From contig CAMWVZ010000086.1 in the NCBI GenBank assembly GCA_947177845.1, forward strand, positions 1 through 5,038: 5,038 bases of DNA. Reading direction: 5' to 3'. The DNA is from an uncultured Bacteroidales bacterium. GTDB lineage: Bacteria > Bacteroidota > Bacteroidia > Bacteroidales > P3. The notes under the pieces are model-generated. The model was not told the DNA's origin. It worked only from the letters and a program-made list of their open reading frames with translations, and searched no databases. The position numbers were made by a program, and so were the translations under genes. This document shows positions 1 to 5,038 of the stretch, piece by piece (position 1 is the stretch's first letter; each line of letters starts with the position of its first letter).

Positions 1-285
1 CATTTCGGTTATCACGGTGCGGCATGGACGGTGCTTGCCTGCTATGTCGTGCTGAGTGTGATTTCGTATCTGTGGGGGCAGAGATGCTATCCGGTGCCTT
101 ATCCCGTCAAACGTATCTTCCTCTATCTGCTCTCGGCGGTGGTGCTGTGCCTGCCCTCCCTGTGGATTTCGTGGCCGTGCGAGGCGCTCAAACTCGCATA
201 CGGCGGCGTGGTCTGCATAGGTTTCATCTTGGTTGCGCTGAAGGCGGAACCCGAATTGAAGGGTGCCCTGCGGCGCCGTCCCTGA
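1..285 (+). CDS. Polysaccharide/oligosaccharide flippase family protein, C-terminal fragment
   Basis: This frame is open from the first base and ends at TGA 283-285, giving the last 94 residues of a protein whose start lies outside the window. Three hydrophobic segments are visible, at roughly fragment residues 9-26, 39-58 and 64-81, followed by a short charged tail ending in RRRP. The segment HFGYHGAAWT followed by a helix and then GQRCYPVPYPVKRI resembles the C-terminal end of Wzx/MATE-like lipopolysaccharide or oligosaccharide flippases of Bacteroidota, as I recall that family. Such proteins sit in the inner membrane and move lipid-linked sugars to the periplasmic face. A GTG at 31 is an internal codon and not the start, because the similarity extends upstream to base 1. 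Membrane protein is certain; flippase is likely but rests on a short fragment. It lies 36 bases upstream of clpX on the same strand. Confidence 0.7.
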   Translation, partial: HFGYHGAAWTVLACYVVLSVISYLWGQRCYPVPYPVKRIFLYLLSAVVLCLPSLWISWPCEALKLAYGGVVCIGFILVALKAEPELKGALRRRP

Positions 286-303
286 TTTTACGTGTAAATT
301 CCG

Positions 304-311
304 TATATTCG
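304..311 (+). promoter_or_regulatory. Weak candidate -7 box upstream of clpX
   Basis: The 36-base gap between the flippase stop and clpX is AT-rich and contains TATATTCG, one mismatch from the Bacteroidota -7 consensus TAnnTTTG. No good TTG (-33) lies 19-21 bases upstream; the nearest is CTG at 282-284. Transcription from here would start only a few bases before the ATG at 322. clpX could equally be read through from the flippase gene. Confidence 0.2.
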
Positions 312-321
312 CGGGCTTATT

Positions 322-1635
322 ATGGACAAGAAGAAAAACGACGATACGCCCCGCAAGGGCACCCCTTCGCGCGAGAACGCTTCCCGCCACGCCCGTAAGG
401 GAGGGCCTGTCTGCTCTTTCTGCGGCAAGGAAATCGGTCCTTTCGAACCTGCCGTGCAGGCTTCCGACGGGGCCTGCCTGTGCATGAGCTGCGAGAATCT
501 CGCCCACGGGTATTTCGAAGATATCAGAAAGCAACTGCAGGCGCAGAATGCGCCCGAGACGCTTCCTCTCAAGAAACCGCAGGAAATCAAGGCGTTTTTG
601 GACGAATATGTGATAGGGCAGGACGATGCCAAGCGGATTCTTTCGGTGGCGGTCTACAACCATTACAAACGTCTCAACTACCTTTCCCTGCATAAGGACG
701 GCGTGGATACCGAAATCGAGAAATCGAACATCGTGATGGTGGGGCCCACGGGCACGGGCAAGACCTTGTTGGCGCGCAGCATCGCCCGTCTGCTCAAGGT
801 GCCTTTCTGCATCGCCGACGCCACCGTGCTCACCGAGGCGGGCTATGTGGGCGAGGACGTGGAAACCATATTGAGCCGTCTGTTGCAGGCGGCCGACTAC
901 GATGTGCAGCAGGCCGAACGCGGCATTGTCTTCATCGACGAAATCGACAAGATCGCCCGCAAGTCGAGCAATCCCTCCATTACGCGCGACGTGTCGGGAG
1001 AGGGCGTGCAACAGGCCCTTCTCAAACTTCTGGAAGGAACCGAATCGCTGGTGCCCCCCAAGGGCGGCCGCAAGCATCCCAACGCCGATATGGTGACCGT
1101 GAATACCCGCAACATCCTCTTTATTGTGGGCGGTTCGTTCGACGGCATAGAACGGCAGATAGCCTCGCGTCTGCACCTTAAGTCGGTAGGTTACCGCAAG
1201 AGCGAGGACCGTCCCGTGGATTTGCAGGACGACGCGCTTCTGAAATATGTTTCCCCGCAGGATCTGCGGGCCTACGGGCTGATTCCCGAATTGGTGGGAC
1301 GTATTCCCGTTATCGCGCATCTGGACAACTTGGACCGCAAGACCCTTCTGAACATTCTCACCGAGCCCAAGAACGCCTTGGTGCGCCAATACAGGCAACT
1401 CTTCCAAATGGACGGCGTGGAGCTGGAATTCGACCCGGAGGTGTACGAACTGGTGGTGGACAAGGCTTTGGAATTCAAGTTGGGAGCACGGGGTCTGCGC
1501 AGTATCATGGAAGTGGTGATGAACGACCTGATGTACGAGATGCCTTCGAAAGACACGGACCATTACCGGGTTACCGTCGATTATGTGCGTGAACATCTCG
1601 GCAAGGGCGTTTTCGATAAACTCAAGAACAGCTGA
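322..1635 (+). CDS. clpX: ATP-dependent Clp protease ATP-binding subunit ClpX
   Basis: ClpX is a hexameric cytoplasmic AAA+ unfoldase that recognises tagged substrates, unfolds them and threads them into the ClpP peptidase. The 437-residue product has a basic, disordered N-terminal extension (about 1-28). A zinc-binding domain follows, with C31-x2-C34 and C54-x2-C57. The ATPase core has Walker A GPTGTGKT at 141-148, pore loop GYVG at 174-177, Walker B FIDEID with D206/E207, RKH pore loop at 250-252, arginine finger R327 in GLIPELVGR, and sensor-2 GARGLRS with R390. It is complete and slightly longer than the E. coli protein (424 residues). ATG 322 is the only reasonable start; no Shine-Dalgarno sequence precedes it, as is usual in Bacteroidota. 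The position of the ClpP-contacting IGF loop reads VGY (289-291). clpP is not directly upstream, where it commonly sits in other bacteria. The stop is one base before the next gene. Confidence 0.97.
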   Translation: MDKKKNDDTPRKGTPSRENASRHARKGGPVCSFCGKEIGPFEPAVQASDGACLCMSCENLAHGYFEDIRKQLQAQNAPETLPLKKPQEIKAFLDEYVIGQDDAKRILSVAVYNHYKRLNYLSLHKDGVDTEIEKSNIVMVGPTGTGKTLLARSIARLLKVPFCIADATVLTEAGYVGEDVETILSRLLQAADYDVQQAERGIVFIDEIDKIARKSSNPSITRDVSGEGVQQALLKLLEGTESLVPPKGGRKHPNADMVTVNTRNILFIVGGSFDGIERQIASRLHLKSVGYRKSEDRPVDLQDDALLKYVSPQDLRAYGLIPELVGRIPVIAHLDNLDRKTLLNILTEPKNALVRQYRQLFQMDGVELEFDPEVYELVVDKALEFKLGARGLRSIMEVVMNDLMYEMPSKDTDHYRVTVDYVREHLGKGVFDKLKNS

Positions 1636-1636
1636 T

Positions 1637-3058
1637 ATGAAAAACCTCCTTCGAAGAACGGGAATGCTGCTGTTTTTGTCGGCTTTCGGCCTGAACACGC
1701 TTCAAGCCGCGGCCATGGCTACGTCCGAACCGGATTGGTTCCGCAAGGCTTTTCCCGAAAAGTTTTCCGAAGGGCAGCGCAAGAACGGGACAAAAGCCGC
1801 TTCGAGGGTCAATATCGTGTACGAAGGACACCGTTACGAATCCTTGGTGGTCTGTGTGGGAGAAAACTGTCTTGTGACCGCCGACCATACCCGCTACGGC
1901 ACCGGCACCGATATGCGTTACAGCTGGTGGGATGTGGAGGGCGGTACGCCTTTTCTGGAAAATCAGACCACACCCGACTATAACCTCTACTACGCCAAAG
2001 AAGGCCGGCACGGTCTTTATGTGGTCGTTACCGACCAAGGCAATGAAATAGGGCGTGATACCATAGATGTTTATGTGGGTACCCGTCCCGTTCCCGCCAC
2101 CTACACGGTGATACCCGATACGGTCTGCTACGGCATGGAGGCCACGATAGGCACCGAAGGGCAGGGCCGCCACTGGGCATGGAGCACGGGCGGCACCACG
2201 CAATACATCAATATCCGTCCCCCCAAGACCACCTACTATCCCTTCCTGCTTTCCGACTATCCGATTGTGGAGTTAGGCTATAAAAATCTGTGCTATGCCG
2301 AGGATTCTTCGTGGGTGAAGGTGTTCGATTCCGCCCAGTTTTCCGTCATAGGACCCAACGGTATCTGCGAGGGCTCCACCATAGAACTGCGCGTGGAAAA
2401 CGGCAGGGACATTCTTTGGAACGGACAGGCGGGCGGTAATGTGAATCGTTTCCCCGTTTATCATGACACCGTGATACAGGTGACGGCCACCGACCGTTAT
2501 AACTGCCGTGGCAAGCAAAGCAAGGAAATAGGCATGATTGCCTCTCCCGACGGCGAATTGCGGGTATATGTGGACAACGAACCGAGCGACAGCGTTTGCT
2601 TGGGCAGGAAAGTGCAAATAGAGGTGCTTTCGGATATGGCCGACCATTTCCTTTGGTTCACCCGCGACACAACGACCGCTATCGAGTTGATACCGAAAAC
2701 CGATTTCCGCGCCTATTGCGATTTATGGGTGGGGGCTTCGGGCGATTGCAAGACCCGGATTGAGGCCGATATCAGGGTGGAGAACTGCAACCGTGTCTAT
2801 TTTGCAAGCGGATTTGTCTTAGACGGCCATACCAAGACCTTCGGCCCCATAGGTGTGGAAGACACCGCCCGTCAATACTATTTCGCCGTGTTCAACAGGA
2901 GCGGGGAGATGCTCTATTCCACACACGAGTTCTCGCAGGGTTGGGACGGTCGCTTCAAGGGACAATGGGTGCCGCCCGGCGTATATGTCTATGTATTCAG
3001 GGAAACCTACGAGCAATTCGAGTGGACCCGCCGCGGCACGGTTTCGGTGCTGCGGTAG
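1637..3058 (+). CDS. Secreted Ig/PKD-like repeat protein with CHU_C-type (T9SS type B) C-terminal domain
   Basis: The 473-residue product starts with a classical signal peptide: basic MKNLLRR, a hydrophobic core at 9-20, and probable cleavage near LQAAA (22-26). There is no lipobox cysteine. A PKD-like region follows at about 58-150. Three Ig-like repeats come next, each opening with a cysteine after a short strand: about 158-230 (C164), 235-298 (C244, C290) and 305-384 (C321, C371). Residues 387-473 match the CHU_C/gliding-motility C-terminal domain, including FNRSGEMLY, GWDGRFKG, PPGVYVYVF and final GTVSVLR. In known members this domain directs export through the type IX secretion system and surface attachment or release. 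An in-frame GTG at 1583 would extend the ORF into clpX. I prefer ATG 1637 because it places the signal peptide at the N-terminus and leaves one base after the clpX stop. Function beyond export, such as adhesion or binding, is unknown; no catalytic motif is seen. Confidence 0.85.
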   Translation: MKNLLRRTGMLLFLSAFGLNTLQAAAMATSEPDWFRKAFPEKFSEGQRKNGTKAASRVNIVYEGHRYESLVVCVGENCLVTADHTRYGTGTDMRYSWWDVEGGTPFLENQTTPDYNLYYAKEGRHGLYVVVTDQGNEIGRDTIDVYVGTRPVPATYTVIPDTVCYGMEATIGTEGQGRHWAWSTGGTTQYINIRPPKTTYYPFLLSDYPIVELGYKNLCYAEDSSWVKVFDSAQFSVIGPNGICEGSTIELRVENGRDILWNGQAGGNVNRFPVYHDTVIQVTATDRYNCRGKQSKEIGMIASPDGELRVYVDNEPSDSVCLGRKVQIEVLSDMADHFLWFTRDTTTAIELIPKTDFRAYCDLWVGASGDCKTRIEADIRVENCNRVYFASGFVLDGHTKTFGPIGVEDTARQYYFAVFNRSGEMLYSTHEFSQGWDGRFKGQWVPPGVYVYVFRETYEQFEWTRRGTVSVLR

Positions 3059-3085
3059 GCGTTTCTCCGGTTGCTCTTCTATATT

Positions 3086-4420
3086 TTATTTCCCCAACAA
3101 GCGGAACATGTTTTTCTTGTAGGCTTCCACGCCCGGTTGGTCGAAAGGATTGACATCCATCGCGTAGCCGCTCAAGCCGCAGGCATATTCAAAGAAATAG
3201 ATAAGCTGTCCGATAGCGTATTCGTTGAGCTGGGAAAGCTGAATGCGCAGCACCGGCACGCCGCCTTCTTCGGAATGTGCCAGACAGGTGCCTTCCTCGG
3301 CCTTGGCGTTGACATACGAAAGCCGTTTTCCCGCCACAAAATTCATACCGTCCAGATTGCTTTCGTCCGAAGGTATCTCCACGTGTTTGTCGCAGTTGTC
3401 GAGGCTGAGCACGGTTTCCAGAAACAAGCGTTCCCCGTCTTGGATATATTGCCCCAGAGAGTGGAGGTCGGTGGTGAAGCCCGCGCTGGACGGGAACAAT
3501 CCCTTGTGCTGTTTGCCTTCGCTCTCGCCGTAGAGTTGTTTCCACCATTCGCTCAGATAGAAGAAACGCGGGTCGAAGTTCACCATAAGTTCCACCTTCT
3601 TGCCTTCCACACTATAAAGATATTGACGGTAGAGCGCGTATTGGGCTCCCGAATGCCGGGTCCAGTCGATTTGCGCGGAAGTGAGCTTGCGGCATTTGTC
3701 TTTGGCGCCCGCCACCAGATCGGTGATGTTCACGCCCGCCACCGCCAAGGGGAAAAGCCCCACCGGCGTAAGCACCGAATAACGTCCGCCCACATTGTCG
3801 GGAACCACGTAGGTGGTGTAGCCCTCTTCGTCGGCCAAGGTCTTGAGCGCGCCTTTGGCCTTGTCGGTAATGGCCACGATACGTTTGCGCGCCTCCCCCT
3901 TGCCGTATTTCTTTTCCATATGGGCGCGCAGAAGCCTGAAAGCGACGGCGGGTTCGGTGGTGGTGCCCGATTTGGAAATTACGCAGAGGGTATAATCGGT
4001 GTTGTCTAAAAGTTCAAGCAATTCGTGGGTATAGTCCTCGCTGAGATGATGCCCGGCGTAAATTACCGTGGGCGAGCCTTTTTTGGCCGCCGAAAGCTGA
4101 GGTTTGAGCGCTTCGAGCACCGCGCGCGTTCCCAAATAGGAACCGCCTATGCCCACGCATACGAACACTTGCGATTTGGCGCGGAATTCCTCGGCCTTGG
4201 CGAGTATCTCCTGCAAACTTGCATCGGTGATTTCGGCCGGCAGGTTGACCCAGCCCAAAAAGTCGCTTCCCGGTGCGGTGCCTTCCAACAGGTTCTTGTT
4301 GGCCTGCTCGATTTTTTCTTTAAGCGGCAGGAGCGCTTCGGGAAAATTACCTTCGACCACTTCGGCAAGCATCTTTCCCGCTTGCAGGCCGAAACCGAAA
4401 TCCAAACGAAAGACTTCCAT
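3086..4420 (-). CDS. pgi: Glucose-6-phosphate isomerase
   Basis: This cytoplasmic enzyme interconverts glucose 6-phosphate and fructose 6-phosphate in glycolysis and gluconeogenesis. The product is 444 residues, the length of the short bacterial PGI type (about 450) rather than the roughly 550-residue E. coli type. Two SIS domains are recognisable. The first has GIGGSYLG (90-97) and the phosphate-binding SKSGTTTEPA (149-158). PGI signature 1 is DNVGGRYSVLTPVG (208-221) with R213. Signature 2 lies near the C-terminus and includes FDQPGVEAYK (426-435). By alignment to known PGIs, the likely catalytic residues are E299 in GESEGK (the base), H320 in TDLHSLGQ and K435, all present. ATG at 4420-4418 is preceded by an A-rich leader and a consensus -7 box. 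The stop is TAA at 3088-3086. It converges with the secreted-protein gene and diverges from the DUF6913-like gene. A 312-codon open frame on the opposite strand (3071-4009) is a shadow of this gene. Confidence 0.97.
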   Translation of the reverse strand: MEVFRLDFGFGLQAGKMLAEVVEGNFPEALLPLKEKIEQANKNLLEGTAPGSDFLGWVNLPAEITDASLQEILAKAEEFRAKSQVFVCVGIGGSYLGTRAVLEALKPQLSAAKKGSPTVIYAGHHLSEDYTHELLELLDNTDYTLCVISKSGTTTEPAVAFRLLRAHMEKKYGKGEARKRIVAITDKAKGALKTLADEEGYTTYVVPDNVGGRYSVLTPVGLFPLAVAGVNITDLVAGAKDKCRKLTSAQIDWTRHSGAQYALYRQYLYSVEGKKVELMVNFDPRFFYLSEWWKQLYGESEGKQHKGLFPSSAGFTTDLHSLGQYIQDGERLFLETVLSLDNCDKHVEIPSDESNLDGMNFVAGKRLSYVNAKAEEGTCLAHSEEGGVPVLRIQLSQLNEYAIGQLIYFFEYACGLSGYAMDVNPFDQPGVEAYKKNMFRLLGK

Positions 4421-4436
4421 AGTTTGATTTTACTTG

Positions 4437-4444
4437 TAATTTTG
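4437..4444 (+). promoter_or_regulatory. Predicted -7 box for the DUF6913-like gene
   Basis: TAATTTTG matches the Bacteroidota -7 consensus TAnnTTTG exactly. Transcription would begin around 4449-4451, giving an AT-rich leader of about 38 bases before ATG 4488. No TTG is visible 19-21 bases upstream (that stretch is the first codons of pgi), so the -33 element is weak or absent. Confidence 0.5.
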
Positions 4445-4452
4445 CAAAGGTA
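4445..4452 (-). promoter_or_regulatory. Predicted -7 box for pgi
   Basis: Read on the minus strand, this is TACCTTTG followed by C, an exact match to TAnnTTTG. Transcription would start around 4440-4438, leaving a leader of about 18-20 bases before the pgi ATG at 4420. No TTG is seen 19-21 bases upstream on the minus strand; the nearest (complement of 4483-4485) is 30 bases away, too far. Position and the AT-rich context support it. Confidence 0.55.
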
Positions 4453-4487
4453 ATCATTTGTTGTATTTTTACCTCTCATTCACAAGT

Positions 4488-5038
4488 ATGTTTGAACCGA
4501 TAAAAGCGGCCTGTTGGCGGCGGAAATTTAGAAGGAACCTCATGAGCGGGCGTTCCGACCGCGATTTGGATGTGCGGGATGCGCAGACCACGGCGGTGTA
4601 TTATGCCTACGAAGGAGAAGCCGAATGGAAGCGCCTGCAGGTGTTGTTACAGGAACTTGCGCCCCGTTTCGGGCAAATCCGTATTTTGGTTTCCATACCG
4701 GAAAACGGAGAAGGAAAGACCGAGGCGCCCGCCTTGTCCTCGCCATTCGAGACAGGTGTGCTCGGCAAGAATGACTTGGATTTCTGCGGAATGCCCAAAA
4801 GAGGGAAAGTCGGATTTGCCGCCGATTTCTTTTCCCGTAAATACGACTTTTTTGTAGACTACAGCCGGGAATACCATGGCTTGGATGCAGCCGTTTCGTC
4901 CATGATACGGGCGAAAGTGAAGATAGGCAAGGGAGGAAAATGGGGTGAAAAGGCGCATGATTTCATTCTGGCACCGCAGGACGAGGGCTCGTTTGTGGAG
5001 TCCTTCACCCGCACCTTGCAAACCTATCTGCCTGTTAT
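4488..5038 (+). CDS. DUF6913-like conserved protein of unknown function, 3' end cut by window edge
   Basis: The frame stays open for 183 codons from ATG 4488 to the window end with no stop. It starts with a basic segment (MFEPIKAACWRRKFRRNL) and has no signal peptide or membrane helix, so a cytoplasmic location is likely. The central region has a strand FGQIRILVSIP (61-71). The second half resembles the Bacteroidota DUF6913 family as I recall it: KNDLDFCGMPKRGKV (94-108), a YDFFVDYS segment (119-126), SSMIRAKVKIG (137-147), HDFILAP (157-163) and a terminal helix ending TLQTYLPV. Family members are about 170-190 residues, so only a few residues are probably missing. ATG 4488 is preferred over the next Met (codon 19, 4542) because the basic N-terminus is typical. 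The function is unknown; no catalytic motif is visible. It is divergent from pgi and probably shares its promoter region. Confidence 0.75.
   Translation, partial: MFEPIKAACWRRKFRRNLMSGRSDRDLDVRDAQTTAVYYAYEGEAEWKRLQVLLQELAPRFGQIRILVSIPENGEGKTEAPALSSPFETGVLGKNDLDFCGMPKRGKVGFAADFFSRKYDFFVDYSREYHGLDAAVSSMIRAKVKIGKGGKWGEKAHDFILAPQDEGSFVESFTRTLQTYLPV

Larger units (their letters stand above)
4437..4452. repeat. 16-base symmetric element formed by two back-to-back -7 boxes
   Basis: The sequence TAATTTTGCAAAGGTA has the form TAnnTTTG followed directly by CAAAnnTA. The inner eight bases, TTTGCAAA (4441-4448), are a perfect palindrome. Each half is a consensus Bacteroidota -7 box for one strand, so polymerase could open the same site in either orientation. 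It might instead, or also, be an operator for a dimeric regulator. Confidence 0.55.

Noticed and set aside
24..398. A 124-codon plus-strand frame across the flippase end and the clpX start.
   Set aside because: It is out of frame with both supported genes, Arg/Ala/Pro-rich and without any recognisable domain.
1583..1636. An upstream GTG start that would extend the secreted protein by 18 residues into clpX.
   Set aside because: It would bury the signal peptide behind a non-hydrophobic extension and overlap clpX by 53 bases. ATG 1637 is the natural start.
1622..2203. A 193-codon open frame on the minus strand opposite the secreted-protein gene.
   Set aside because: The plus-strand frame has a signal peptide and recognisable domains. 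The minus frame has no coherent features and is a codon-bias shadow.
3071..4009. A 312-codon open frame on the plus strand, antisense to pgi.
   Set aside because: It lies wholly opposite a well-supported pgi, its translation is rich in His, Arg, Val and Phe with no recognisable domain, and long antisense frames are common opposite GC-rich genes with this codon use.
4487..4494. A second TAnnTTTG match (TATGTTTG) on the plus strand with TTG at 4461-4463.
   Set aside because: It overlaps the start codon of the DUF6913-like gene, the spacing to the TTG (23 bases) is longer than usual, and transcription from it would omit the preferred start. Probably chance.
4647..5021. A 124-codon minus-strand frame opposite the DUF6913-like gene.
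   Set aside because: The plus strand matches a known family and has a sensible start. The minus frame shows no domain or start context.

Overview
This window looks like chromosomal DNA from a GC-rich member of the Bacteroidota, probably Bacteroidales. Four things point there: a CHU_C-type (gliding-motility/type IX secretion) C-terminal domain, a DUF6913-like protein, -7 promoter boxes of the form TAnnTTTG, and start codons without Shine-Dalgarno sequences. I cannot name the genus. Almost every base is coding, and no stretch longer than about 70 bases lacks a gene.

Layout, left to right. (1) Positions 1-285 (+) are the C-terminal end of a membrane protein that resembles a polysaccharide/oligosaccharide flippase. 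(2) Positions 322-1635 (+) are clpX, the AAA+ unfoldase subunit of ClpXP, with its zinc finger and all ATPase motifs intact. (3) Positions 1637-3058 (+) encode a secreted protein with a signal peptide, a PKD-like region, three Ig-like repeats and a C-terminal CHU_C-type sorting domain. It begins one base after the clpX stop, so the two are probably co-transcribed. (4) Positions 4420-3086 (-) are pgi, glucose-6-phosphate isomerase, convergent with the secreted-protein gene across a 27-base gap. (5) Positions 4488 to the window end (+) are a nearly complete DUF6913-like gene, divergent from pgi.

The genes do not form one pathway. They cover envelope polysaccharide export, protein quality control, surface secretion, central sugar metabolism and a conserved function still unknown. 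The most distinctive non-coding signal is the 67-base pgi/DUF6913 intergenic region. There, two consensus Bacteroidota -7 boxes abut back to back as a 16-base symmetric element (4437-4452), consistent with one bidirectional promoter serving both genes.

I found no RNA genes, mobile elements, CRISPR arrays, defence genes or clear intrinsic terminators. This is mostly ordinary core genome, and I see no convincing new multi-gene system.
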